Shown here piece by piece: positions 28,035 to 36,732 of a stretch of DNA of 64,000 nucleotides. The stretch is taken from positions 37,001-101,000 of the forward strand of contig NZ_JAHPRO010000014.1 of NCBI RefSeq assembly GCF_025562455.1. Reading direction: 5' to 3'. The translations under genes were made by a program, and so were the position numbers. The notes beneath the pieces were generated by a model. That model was not told the DNA's origin and ran no database searches. It saw only the letters and a program-made list of their open reading frames with translations. The stretch is from Acinetobacter sp. WU_MDCI_Axc73. Its GTDB lineage: Bacteria > Pseudomonadota > Gammaproteobacteria > Pseudomonadales > Moraxellaceae. Position 1 is the first letter of the stretch, and each line of letters begins with the position of its first letter.

Positions 28035-28060
28035 AGCGTACAATGTGTACGCTTTTTTTT
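28035..28060 (+). terminator. Rho-independent terminator
   Basis: AGCGTACA (28035-28042) pairs with TGTACGCT (28046-28053) around ATG, followed by eight T. It ends the plus-strand block that begins near slyX. Confidence 0.92.
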
Positions 28061-28075
28061 GCATCCTATATTTAA

Positions 28076-28959
28076 CTAATTACAAAAATTATTTTGGTAT
28101 TGGTAGACCAATTGAGTTTTTGTTTTGCTTGAACCAGAAGCTGTCCAGTTGCTGAGATTATTTAAGGCAACCAGTGCATTGGCTGCACGATTAACCACTT
28201 TTTTGGTATATGTTGCATTACTGTCTTCATATTTAAATGAAACTTCGGCTGCGATCGGTTTACTATTATTGGTCGGAGTTCCGTTATACCAAAGAGTAAG
28301 CTCCATATCTGCATCAAATTCACCTAAATCAATCACTGCTCCCGAATATTCTCGTTCGTTAATGGTTAAGCCACTTACCAGATTTAATGCTTGGTTGCTG
28401 TTATAGCTATAATTCTTGGCAAAACCAGAAAAGAGAGCCTGTAAGTCTGCAAACTGTTGAATATTTCGGGTGTTTTTTGCAGTTGTCGATTTTGAGAGGA
28501 TATTAATGCAAAAGGTTGCCCCGGTTTTGCCGTTATATCATCTTCAAATTTGGTTTTTGCCCCAGAAACTGAACTCGTCAAATCTTCATAATTGGCAATA
28601 AAAGAATCATAGCCACGATATTTTAAAGTGACTTCAGATTTTCCATTTTCGATACGTTCACGAAAAATATAGCCGAGATGATTCAGTGTACAGCTTCCCT
28701 GAGTATCATAAAATTTGACAAGACGGGTGCCATCAAAGCTGAATGAACCAGTAACATTACGGGAAATTTTATTTTCGATTGCACTTTTGGCCGCACTAAA
28801 ATACTCATTAACTGTGCTTGCTTCATTGCTGTAATTAAAATTATCAGGATTGAGTAAAACCTTATATTCGCGGGAAGTCGTTTGAGGGTTTGCGTAAGCT
28901 GGATGAATCAGACTTGCAAATATCAAGCAAATTGAAGTTTTAACAAATAATTTGTTCAT
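28076..28959 (-). pseudogene. Secreted protein gene broken by a frameshift
   Basis: The first 150 codons encode a signal peptide (MNKLFVKTSICLIFASLIHPAYA) and a Tyr/Asn-rich periplasmic domain. The frame then runs into unrelated residues and stops at 28384. Reading frame +1 from the short run at 28510-28513 restores a plausible protein through CINILSKSTTAKNTRN to the end at 28076. The complete product would have about 293 residues. The lesion is at a TTTT run, so either a real one-base deletion or an assembly error is possible. The protein family is not recognised. It lies 73 bp downstream of the phytase-like gene on the same strand. Confidence 0.72.
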
Positions 28960-29032
28960 CGGATTCTATTCTCTTGGTTTTTATCGAACCTGAGCCAAAC
29001 TTGACTCAGGTCTTTGTGGAGAGAGGCTAATG

Positions 29033-30604
29033 TTACTTAAATGGTGTTAAATCAAGCTTTTCAATCACATAGAGTTTAGTGGTATCCATCATTGTTTTTG
29101 CGCTGTCTAAGAATTTCTGAGTGATTGGCGTATCATCGGTTGAGTTCAAACCAAAGTCATCATCGTTAATGATTCCTAGACGCGAGTTGCTCATCAACCA
29201 TAAGCCCTCCATTTTGTCATGTGGATAACCTTGCGCTGCCATATCAATCACCAATTCTTTGCGAGCAGGTTTAATATTGTTTTGTGCAAGTAAGTCCCAA
29301 CCACTTTGTGTTTTGGTTTTATCGGACTTATCAAGATTATCCAGAATCACCTGTTCAAGCGTTCGTTCTTTATAAGTGAGCCCCAGTTTTGCATCCTGAT
29401 TCCAATCTGTATTGGTTTGAACTTTTTCAAGATTAGTTGCATCTTTCAAATCAATTTTATAAACACGTTTAAAGGCTTTCGCATTTTGTAGTGGCATTTC
29501 ACCATCGCGTTCCAGAACAAGGAAGCTTGTTCCGCCTAAAGCAACCAGTGAACAGTTAGAGTTGCCAACCAGCTCCTGACGATATAAGTATTGAGAAATT
29601 TCACCTGTTTCCAGATTGATGCTCACAATTCGTGTAATATCAAGATTATTTGTTTTTTTATCAGGCAAAGACATGGTGGATTGAATAATTCCAACTAATG
29701 TTTTCTGATCTGGCGTAATAGTTAAACCTTCCATGCCACGATTTGGACGACGATATGAAAATTCGTAAGGCAGTAAGTATTTAGGATTTCTACGCGTATC
29801 GTTCACAAAAGCATTGATACGTTCAATTTCTTTACCATTTGCGTCAAAATGTACGATATGTGGACCGTATTCATCACTCACCCAGAATGTTCCATCTTTG
29901 AGCGCAGCTAAACCTTCAGAGTCAATACCATTATCATCTGTTTTGATTGGATTAGTTTTTGCATCATATGGTTTGCTTGGATCTACTGTTAAAATTTTTA
30001 AATCAGGACCAAACGCGATTTCACCTGTACCACCAAGCGTGGAAGAGTTGGGTAAACCTGTCATCAATTTTCCATCTCTTGACTGGAATGGAATAGTTTT
30101 GATGAGTTTAATGCTGCCATCTGCCTGAAGTTCGAACAGACCTAAATGTGGATTGTAATCCAGAATTGGAAAGACTTTGCCTGATACGCCATCCGCGTTG
30201 GTATAGTCTGCATTTGGACCACGGTCGGTTAATCCGTAGAACTGAAGTGGATTATTAGGGTTACCAGAAATGTCTGAACCATAACCGCCATTCATAATTT
30301 TGTAGCTTACACCTTTGGCATCTACATCTGTTTTTAACACATTATATGGAAGCTCTACGCCTTTAGCAGGGAAGTTATTGCATGTTGGGCTGCTGGTAGT
30401 AACTTCATTCGCATCAAGAACACCATTATTATTTTTATCGATCCCTGTACTGTTCAATGTCCCACCATACCAACAATTACTGTCGCCTAAGGCGATTTTA
30501 GTTGTACTTGAAACCGTGTTCGTTCCGTTATCATTATTGCTATCGTTACAGCCAGTTAACCCCATGGCAATTGCCAATGTTGTAAATAAAAATGTTTTTT
30601 TCAT
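29033..30604 (-). CDS. Phytase-like/esterase-like beta-propeller lipoprotein
   Basis: A 523-residue secreted protein with a lipoprotein signal peptide (MKKTFLFTTLAIAMGLTGC). Its domain is of the phytase-like type (esterase-like activity of phytase). Visible features are a GMEGLTITPDQKTLVGIIQS strand, a SDEYGPHIVHFDANGKEIER block and repeated Asp/Gly turns of a beta-propeller. Near residue 50 a segment DKNNNGVLDANEV resembles a calcium-binding EF-hand loop. It probably hydrolyses phosphate esters in the envelope. A PHO-box-like site lies 56 bp upstream. The mature N-terminus CNDSNNDNG resembles those of the amidase and PhoX in this window. Confidence 0.8.
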   Translation of the reverse strand: MKKTFLFTTLAIAMGLTGCNDSNNDNGTNTVSSTTKIALGDSNCWYGGTLNSTGIDKNNNGVLDANEVTTSSPTCNNFPAKGVELPYNVLKTDVDAKGVSYKIMNGGYGSDISGNPNNPLQFYGLTDRGPNADYTNADGVSGKVFPILDYNPHLGLFELQADGSIKLIKTIPFQSRDGKLMTGLPNSSTLGGTGEIAFGPDLKILTVDPSKPYDAKTNPIKTDDNGIDSEGLAALKDGTFWVSDEYGPHIVHFDANGKEIERINAFVNDTRRNPKYLLPYEFSYRRPNRGMEGLTITPDQKTLVGIIQSTMSLPDKKTNNLDITRIVSINLETGEISQYLYRQELVGNSNCSLVALGGTSFLVLERDGEMPLQNAKAFKRVYKIDLKDATNLEKVQTNTDWNQDAKLGLTYKERTLEQVILDNLDKSDKTKTQSGWDLLAQNNIKPARKELVIDMAAQGYPHDKMEGLWLMSNSRLGIINDDDFGLNSTDDTPITQKFLDSAKTMMDTTKLYVIEKLDLTPFK

Positions 30605-30659
30605 TCTGTCATGCTCAAATGATGAAATATGATTGCGAGCATCATCTTAGGATTGAGCT

Positions 30660-30677
30660 ATGACTAAATTATGACAA
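30660..30677 (-). promoter_or_regulatory. PHO-box-like site upstream of the phytase-like gene
   Basis: On the minus strand TTGTCAT-AATT-TAGTCAT: two 7-bp direct repeats 11 bp apart, as in PhoB boxes (CTGTCAT-N4-CTGTCAT). Repeats match the consensus at about 6 and 5 of 7 positions. It lies upstream of a phosphatase-type gene, which fits. Confidence 0.6.
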
Positions 30678-30753
30678 ATAAAAGGTTTATTTTTAATCAC
30701 AGATAGGTGGTTTTCTCCTACTGAATTTTGAATCCAATAGGAGAGGAGAGAGC

Positions 30754-32460
30754 TTAATGATGGTGTGCTAATTCAATCTGTTGCAAGATATGGTGGCTCA
30801 TATTCTTCGCCATTTCTTCTTTAGCATAAAACACTAAACCAATTTCATCTTGACGAATGATTTCGGCTTCTTCTTTACTTTCTGCACAGCACAACACTTC
30901 GATTTGAGGATTCAGTTGTTTAGAAATATCAACAATTCGATGAATATCCAGAATATCCATAGGTGAAAGAATCAACATTCGCGCGTGCATGATATGTGCT
31001 TGAATTAATACACTTGGCTCGGTGGCTTCACCACTGACTGCTGCAATACCTTTCTTACGCAAATCCTCAACAATTTCACGGTTTTCTTCTGCAATCACGA
31101 CTTTGATGTCCTGTTGCATCAGCGTTTTAGTGATACGACGACCAACCTCACCATAACCGACCATCACGACTTGATCACGCAGATAATTTTGATCGACTTC
31201 ATCGGGCAGCATTGCGAGCGGATCACCACTACGTTCAAGTAAGCGTGCAAGATGTGAACGTTCACGTATCCAGCGCTGAATTGGCTCTATACCTGAAAAT
31301 ATAAATGAGTTTAAGGTAATGGAAAACAGAGCCCCTGCAAGAATCAGGTTTTGTGCATCAAGCGTGAGCAAACCTAGAGATACGCCAAGTGTGGCAAGAA
31401 TAAAAGAAAACTCGCCAATTTGTGCCAAACTAGCGCCCACCGTTAACGCTGTATTAATTGGATAACGGAAGAATAATACCAATGCCATTGCTGCCAAGGT
31501 TTTACCAATCATGATAATGGCAATAACCGCAAGGATATGTAAAGGCTGTTCAACTAGGATATGCGGATCAAACAGCATCCCGACTGAAACAAAAAACAAA
31601 ATAGAAAAAATTTCACGTAGTGGTAAGGTTTCTTCTTCTGCTCGGTGACTAAAATCAGACTCTTTGACTACCATTCCCGCGAAGAACGCACCAAGCGCCA
31701 TCGACACACCAAATATTGCGTAAGAACCATATGCAATAGATACTGCTGCTGCCACCACAGTGAGGGTAAACAGTTCGCGTGAGCCTAAGCGTGCAACGAA
31801 TTGCATAATCATTGGCACGAGGCGTTTACCAATAATCAGCATAAATGCAATAAAGCCAGCCACTTTAAGTAAGGTAATACCTAATGTGATCCATATACTC
31901 TGATCCGTTGCGGCATGTGCCAATGGCTTACCGCCAAGTAATACTGCCGTAGCAGGTAATAAGACTAAAACGAGTACCATTACCAGATCTTCGACCAGTA
32001 ACCAGCCGACGGCAATTTTGCCGTTGACCGAATCCAGTAAACCGCGATCGCCTAAAGCCTTGAGTAATACCACGGTACTTGCACAAGAAAGACTTAAACC
32101 AAACACGAGGGCTGAGCCAAAACTCCAGCCCCACCACATGGAAACTCCCACACCAAGCAAAGTCGCTACAGCAATCTGCAAAATCGCACCTGGTAGGGCA
32201 ATACGACGTACCTGAAGTAAGTCACTCAGGGAAAAATGCATTCCCACACCAAACATGAGGAACATCACACCAAGTTCTGCTAGCTGATTGGCCAGCGCCA
32301 TATCTGCAACGATACCAGGTGTATTGGGACTGATGATAATGCCTGCGATGAGATAACCAATCAGTGGAGGAAGGCGTAGACGTGCGGCGATATAACCAAA
32401 AATAAGGGCAATACTGAATCCGACAGCGAGTAATATAATCAGATCTACATCATGTGGCAC
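30754..32460 (-). CDS. ybaL: YbaL/KefB-type cation:proton antiporter (CPA2)
   Basis: A 568-residue inner-membrane antiporter with about twelve membrane helices (1-390), then a cytoplasmic TrkA-N domain from about 408 (VVMVGYGEVGRRITKTLMQQ, GXGXXG type) that binds nucleotide. N-terminal motifs LRLPPLIGYLIAGIIISP and the VEDLVMVLVLVLLPA helix are typical of YbaL. It probably exchanges K+ or Na+ for protons. The start is GTG at 32460, supported by a strong AAGGAG 7 nt upstream. Symbol by family resemblance only. Confidence 0.85.
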   Translation of the reverse strand: MPHDVDLIILLAVGFSIALIFGYIAARLRLPPLIGYLIAGIIISPNTPGIVADMALANQLAELGVMFLMFGVGMHFSLSDLLQVRRIALPGAILQIAVATLLGVGVSMWWGWSFGSALVFGLSLSCASTVVLLKALGDRGLLDSVNGKIAVGWLLVEDLVMVLVLVLLPATAVLLGGKPLAHAATDQSIWITLGITLLKVAGFIAFMLIIGKRLVPMIMQFVARLGSRELFTLTVVAAAVSIAYGSYAIFGVSMALGAFFAGMVVKESDFSHRAEEETLPLREIFSILFFVSVGMLFDPHILVEQPLHILAVIAIIMIGKTLAAMALVLFFRYPINTALTVGASLAQIGEFSFILATLGVSLGLLTLDAQNLILAGALFSITLNSFIFSGIEPIQRWIRERSHLARLLERSGDPLAMLPDEVDQNYLRDQVVMVGYGEVGRRITKTLMQQDIKVVIAEENREIVEDLRKKGIAAVSGEATEPSVLIQAHIMHARMLILSPMDILDIHRIVDISKQLNPQIEVLCCAESKEEAEIIRQDEIGLVFYAKEEMAKNMSHHILQQIELAHHH

Positions 32461-32560
32461 TCGGTACTCCTTGATCTTGAAGTAAAGTAAATAAGCATAA
32501 TTAATGCCAATCTTAAAATTATGAAAAGTTTAACAAGCTGAATAAAAAGAATGCAAAAAA

Positions 32561-32584
32561 AAACGACTTCATTTGAAGTCGTTT
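32561..32584 (-). terminator. Terminator after rpmG
   Basis: AAACGACTTC (32561-32570) pairs with GAAGTCGTTT (32575-32584) around ATTT, flanked by long A- and T-runs. On the minus strand it follows rpmG by 17 bp. Confidence 0.92.
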
Positions 32585-32600
32585 TTTGAAGAATCTAAAA

Positions 32601-32756
32601 TTATTTGATTTTAGCTTCTTTGAAGATGACGTGTTGACGGATTTTTGGATCAAATTTTTTGATTTCCATTTTTTCCGGCATAGTACGTTTGTTCTTAGTG
32701 GTAGTGTAAAAATAACCTGTACCAGCTGAAGAAACTAGGCGAATCTTGTCACGCAT
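32601..32756 (-). CDS. rpmG: 50S ribosomal protein L33
   Basis: A 51-residue ribosomal protein ([20 protein letters not shown], ending [10 protein letters not shown]), the full L33 length. It lacks the paired CxxC motifs, so it is the zinc-free form. AAGGAG lies just before the ATG. It is 12 bp after rpmB, the standard rpmB-rpmG pair of the large ribosomal subunit. Confidence 0.97.
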
Positions 32757-32768
32757 TGCAAGGACTCC

Positions 32769-33005
32769 TTAGATCTTTTGGCCTTGAGCACGAAGATCAG
32801 CAACAACCTTTTCAATGCCCAATTTGTCGATAATACGCATACCTTTAGTGGTTAAACGAAGACGTACAAAACGTTTTTCGCTTTCTAACCAGAAACGGTG
32901 GTGGTGCAGGTTCGGCTCGAACCGGCGCTTGGTTTTGTTGTTGGCGTGTGAGACGTTGTTACCAACGACTGGACGCTTGCCGGTAACTTGGCAAACCTTA
33001 GACAT
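32769..33005 (-). CDS. rpmB: 50S ribosomal protein L28
   Basis: A 78-residue L28: [28 protein letters not shown] and a C-terminal LRAQGQKI. The ATG at 33005 gives the universal L28 N-terminus and has GGAG upstream; the open frame extending further upstream is not coding. First gene of the rpmB-rpmG operon. Confidence 0.97.
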
Positions 33006-33171
33006 GGTGGAACTCCATTGATTTAGCCAACAGCAAATCTGTGGCCAGTCATACAAATAAACAGATTGAATTTATTCAAGGGGCGTTTTATACCAAAAAT
33101 ACGATTAAAAGACAAGCGAATTTGGTAAAAACGCGGCATGATCTGGTGTGATAGATCATGCCTTGATCATC

Positions 33172-34620
33172 CTAACGTAGAAGCGTTTTATAAAGTAATC
33201 TGTGAATCGGCTTATTAAATGGTGGTAGAATATATTTTAAGCTATATAGCTTAGGATTCGACATCATTGACCGTCCATGAGACAGATTGAAAAAACCTTC
33301 TGGCCCGTGATATTTACCCATTCCAGATGCACCGACACCGCCAAATGGTAGGTCGTCCTGTGCAACGTGAGTCAACACGGTATTTTGACCAAAATGTCCC
33401 GAATGGGTACGTTCGGCGATATAATCGGCACGTGATTGATCAAAGTCGAAATAGTATAGCGCAAGTGGGCGAGGACGGCGATTAATAAACTCAATCACAT
33501 CCTCAATATGATCATATTCAAAGATGGGTAAAATTGGACCAAAGATCTCATTTTTCATGATGTCCATTTCTGTGGTCACACCTGTTAATAATGTCGGTGC
33601 AATTTTACGAACATCTTCTAGCTGTTCTTGTTCTGGATTAATTTCAATAATTCGGGCGCCTTGAGTGCGGGCATCTTCCAGATAGCCTTGCAAACGATTG
33701 TACTGTTTATCATTGATAATCGATGTATAGTCCTGATTATCACGATAATAAGGATACATCCCTTTCGCAATGGTTTTAAAGTTTTCAATAAACTCTGCCG
33801 CACGGCCTTTGGGTAAAAACAGATAGTCTGGTGCGACACAGGTCTGACCTGCATTCCAGAGTTTTCCAACAGCAAGACGTTGTGCTGCATCTTTCATGTC
33901 CATGGACGAATGAACAATGGCTGGTGATTTCCCGCCGAGCTCTAATATCACTGGAACCAGATTTTCAGCTGCCGCTGCCATAATGGTTTTACCAACACTG
34001 GTTGAGCCAGTGAAAATAATTTTGTCGAAAGGCAAATGACTAAAAGCATCAGAAATTACACCCCCCCCATTGATCACTGTTACAAGTTCTTGCGGAAAGG
34101 CTTCAGAAAGTGCATTTTCCAAGACTTGACCAAAGTGTGCAGAGGAACTTGAAATTTTGATCATGGCATGATTACCCGCTGCCAGTGCACAGATTAGTGG
34201 TCCGACAGAAAGTAATAATGGGTAATTCCAAGGTGCAATAATTCCTACAACACCGAGCGGTTGATATTGAACCCAAGCTTTGGCGGGTTGGTGAATAAGA
34301 CTGACATGACGTTTGGATGGTTTCATCCATTCAGTCAAATGCTTGCTATAATAGCCTACCTGTTCAAGACAAGTGAGTAACTCGCCAATTTTGGTTTCGC
34401 CCACAGAGCGATTACCATAATCGGCATTGATGGCTTCAACAATCTGATCCTGATATTTGACTAAAACTTGTTTGAGTCGAGCTAATCTATCAATACGATC
34501 TTTTGCTGTTGGAACAGGATAACGCTGGTATGCTAACTTTTGATGTTCGAGAATCTCTTTGAGATGTTGGGCATTAAATGAATGAGGAGTCATCGACATT
34601 GTTTTTGTTTGACTGTTCAT
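33172..34620 (-). CDS. NAD(P)-dependent aldehyde dehydrogenase, coniferyl-aldehyde type
   Basis: Oxidises an aldehyde to the acid. The 482-residue ALDH has the VVGIIAPWNYPLLLSVGPL cofactor-binding region, the general-base Glu in LELGGKSPAIV, and the catalytic Cys in NAGQTCVAPDY. It most resembles the coniferyl/long-chain fatty-aldehyde group, with a C-terminal basic and hydrophobic tail (about 450-482) that may associate with membrane. It diverges from a TetR-family regulator with a palindrome between them, suggesting local control by an aldehyde- or fatty-acid-type signal. Natural substrate unknown. Confidence 0.87.
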   Translation of the reverse strand: MNSQTKTMSMTPHSFNAQHLKEILEHQKLAYQRYPVPTAKDRIDRLARLKQVLVKYQDQIVEAINADYGNRSVGETKIGELLTCLEQVGYYSKHLTEWMKPSKRHVSLIHQPAKAWVQYQPLGVVGIIAPWNYPLLLSVGPLICALAAGNHAMIKISSSSAHFGQVLENALSEAFPQELVTVINGGGVISDAFSHLPFDKIIFTGSTSVGKTIMAAAAENLVPVILELGGKSPAIVHSSMDMKDAAQRLAVGKLWNAGQTCVAPDYLFLPKGRAAEFIENFKTIAKGMYPYYRDNQDYTSIINDKQYNRLQGYLEDARTQGARIIEINPEQEQLEDVRKIAPTLLTGVTTEMDIMKNEIFGPILPIFEYDHIEDVIEFINRRPRPLALYYFDFDQSRADYIAERTHSGHFGQNTVLTHVAQDDLPFGGVGASGMGKYHGPEGFFNLSHGRSMMSNPKLYSLKYILPPFNKPIHRLLYKTLLR

Positions 34621-34662
34621 GACACGCTTCCATAACTAAAATTTGCGATATATATGGTATTT

Positions 34663-34682
34663 TTTAGAGTAAATACTCTAAA
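34663..34682. promoter_or_regulatory. Palindromic operator candidate between ALDH and tetR genes
   Basis: TTTAGAGTAAATACTCTAAA is a perfect inverted repeat (9 + 2 + 9). It is central in the 123-bp divergent intergenic region, 43 bp from the ALDH start and 62 bp from the regulator start. Size and symmetry fit a TetR dimer site. Confidence 0.65.
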
Positions 34683-34743
34683 TAGTCAAGCTGGTTTATG
34701 TGTCCGCGTTTTAACTTTTTGAATTTAGGTACGGTTATTAATA

Positions 34744-35433
34744 ATGTCTCTCAGTAAAACAGTCAAAACCAAAGATCGTATTTTGCAAATCAGTTTGCAA
34801 TTATTCAATGAGCGCGGTGAACGCTCAGTGACCACCAATCATATTGCCGCCGAGCTCGGTATTAGTCCTGGCAACCTGTATTATCACTTCCGTAATAAAC
34901 AGGAAATCATTAAAGAACTAGCAGAACAATACCAGCATGAAACATTGAAAATGCTGTCATTACCAGATGACCGTCTGGTCAATGCCAATGATAAAATCCG
35001 TTATTTTCAGGTCTTGAGTAATCAGCTTTGGGCTTATCGTTTTTTGCATCGCGATGTTTATCATTTAGTTGAAAGTAATGATGACTTCAAAAAGATTTAT
35101 CCGCGATTTGCAGGCAAGGTGATGCAGCAGGGACAAAAAATTTATCAGGCATTTGTAGACGCAGGTCTGATGAAAATGACCAATTCAGAAATTGAAGCAT
35201 TGGTCATTAATCTGTGGATCGTGTTAACCAACTGGACTAATTTCCTTTATATGTCAGGGCATATCAGTGATAGTAGTCATTTGGAAGAAAAATGGATTTG
35301 GCAAGCCTTGCGTCAGATGGTGTTTTTAGAAGGACCATATTTGATGGGCGAAAGCCGTCAAACCTATGAAAGCTTACTTGAAAGTTTTGGTAGTTCAGAG
35401 CTGTTTGCAAGTTTATCTGCAAAAACCCAGTAA
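34744..35433 (+). CDS. TetR-family transcriptional regulator
   Basis: A 229-residue repressor-type protein with a TetR N-terminal helix-turn-helix (about 10-56; TNHIAAELGISPGNLYYHFRNKQEI) and a helical ligand-binding domain. It diverges from the aldehyde dehydrogenase gene and probably controls it, and itself, through the palindrome at 34663-34682. The ligand is unknown. The ATG at 34744 directly follows TTATTAATA without a strong ribosome site. Confidence 0.88.
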   Translation: MSLSKTVKTKDRILQISLQLFNERGERSVTTNHIAAELGISPGNLYYHFRNKQEIIKELAEQYQHETLKMLSLPDDRLVNANDKIRYFQVLSNQLWAYRFLHRDVYHLVESNDDFKKIYPRFAGKVMQQGQKIYQAFVDAGLMKMTNSEIEALVINLWIVLTNWTNFLYMSGHISDSSHLEEKWIWQALRQMVFLEGPYLMGESRQTYESLLESFGSSELFASLSAKTQ

Positions 35434-35469
35434 TTTAGTAATTTGCAAGTAGCTGGTTCAATCTCGTCA

Positions 35470-35486
35470 ACTGAAACTGTTTCAGT
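35470..35486. repeat. Inverted repeat upstream of purU
   Basis: ACTGAAAC-T-GTTTCAGT, a perfect 8+1+8 palindrome 36 bp after the tetR stop and 69 bp before purU. No U-tract follows. It could be a weak transcript end or a regulator site. Confidence 0.45.
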
Positions 35487-35554
35487 CTCTTGCAAAAAAG
35501 CGCTAGAATACTCGGCCTATTTTTTAAAATTGACTTATAAGTGATATTAATCAA

Positions 35555-36421
35555 ATGAACACGACCACCGCCAATACAGCACGTTTACTCATCACCTGTG
35601 AAGACAAGCCGGGTATCGTGCAAGCTGTATCGAGCTTTTTGTATCATCAGGGAGCAAATATTACCGCACTTGATCAATACGCCACAGAAGCTCAGGGCGG
35701 ACGTTATTTTATGCGTGTGGAATTTGAGCTAGAGCATTTACAAAGCCGTAAAGATACGCTGATTCAAACTTTTGCAGCCAACGTCGCAGGACGTTACAAC
35801 ATGCAATGGCGTTTGGCCTTTGTCAATGAACTGAAAAAAGTTGGAATTTTAGTTTCTAAAGTGGATCATGCCTTACTTGAACTCTTATGGCGACATGCCC
35901 GTGGTGGTCTGACTTGTGAAATTACTAAAGTGGTGTCAAATCACGAGGATTTACGTGAAGCGGTGGAAAACTTTGGTATTCCATTTGAAGTTGTGCCTGT
36001 TAATAAAGAAAATAAACGTGAAGCCTATGCAAAAATTGATGAAATCATGCAAGGCAATGATTTATTAGTGTTGGCGCGTTATATGCAAATTCTGGATGAA
36101 GAGTTTGTAAGACATTGGGAAATGAAAGTGATTAATATCCATCACTCATTCTTGCCGGCATTTGTGGGTGCAAATCCGTATAAACAAGCCTATGAAAAAG
36201 GCGTTAAATTGATTGGTGCAACGGCGCATTATGTGACTGCTGATCTGGATCAAGGGCCGATCATTGAGCAGGATGTAGAACGTGTGAGCCATGATTTTAC
36301 TGTAGAACAGTTGCGTGAACTTGGGCAGGACGTGGAACGTAATGTCTTGGCAAGAGCAGTGAAATGGCATCTGGAAGACCGTATTATTGTCGATGGCAAT
36401 AAGACGGTAGTGTTTCAATAA
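35555..36421 (+). CDS. purU: Formyltetrahydrofolate deformylase
   Basis: Hydrolyses 10-formyltetrahydrofolate to formate and tetrahydrofolate, balancing one-carbon pools and purine synthesis. The 288 residues comprise an ACT domain (about 8-85; RLLITCEDKPGIVQAVSSFL) and a formyltransferase-fold catalytic domain (95-285). Key motifs are NIHHSFLPAF, which holds the active His, and TADLDQGPIIEQD, which holds the catalytic Asp. Length is typical. Followed by its own terminator. Confidence 0.95.
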   Translation: MNTTTANTARLLITCEDKPGIVQAVSSFLYHQGANITALDQYATEAQGGRYFMRVEFELEHLQSRKDTLIQTFAANVAGRYNMQWRLAFVNELKKVGILVSKVDHALLELLWRHARGGLTCEITKVVSNHEDLREAVENFGIPFEVVPVNKENKREAYAKIDEIMQGNDLLVLARYMQILDEEFVRHWEMKVINIHHSFLPAFVGANPYKQAYEKGVKLIGATAHYVTADLDQGPIIEQDVERVSHDFTVEQLRELGQDVERNVLARAVKWHLEDRIIVDGNKTVVFQ

Positions 36422-36436
36422 TTAACTCGTAGATTT

Positions 36437-36463
36437 AAGCATGCCTAAGCGCATGCTTTTTTT
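36437..36463 (+). terminator. Terminator after purU
   Basis: AAGCATGC (36437-36444) pairs with GCATGCTT (36451-36458), followed by a T-run. Sixteen bp after the purU stop. Confidence 0.9.
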
Positions 36464-36478
36464 ATTGATAGCAAGTGT

Positions 36479-36494
36479 TATGATATATCATAAT
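36479..36494. repeat. Palindrome in the tonB upstream region
   Basis: TTATGATATATCATAA, a perfect 16-bp AT-rich palindrome between purU and tonB. It could bind a dimeric regulator; which one is not evident. Confidence 0.4.
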
Positions 36495-36616
36495 AAATAT
36501 TTCCGATCATTATTTAAATTTCAGAAGAAATTTTCTATACTTAAATCTTTGATTTATCTATATGAAATATAAGGTATTTCATTATGATGGATACAGTTAT
36601 ATAAAATAACGGTTGC

Positions 36617-36637
36617 AAATGAAAACACTTCTCATTT
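36617..36637 (+). promoter_or_regulatory. Weak Fur-like site upstream of tonB
   Basis: AAATGA (36617-36622) and TCATTT (36632-36637) form an interrupted inverted repeat with Fur-like composition, 96 bp before the tonB ATG. The inner positions fit poorly, so this is tentative. Confidence 0.3.
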
Positions 36638-36732
36638 ATTATTGCGTTACTTTAATTGTTTGAACCGATGAGCCAAATCGTTCCAACATATTGTTACGGA
36701 CACTTGGTTTTCAACAAGGTAATTAGATTCAC

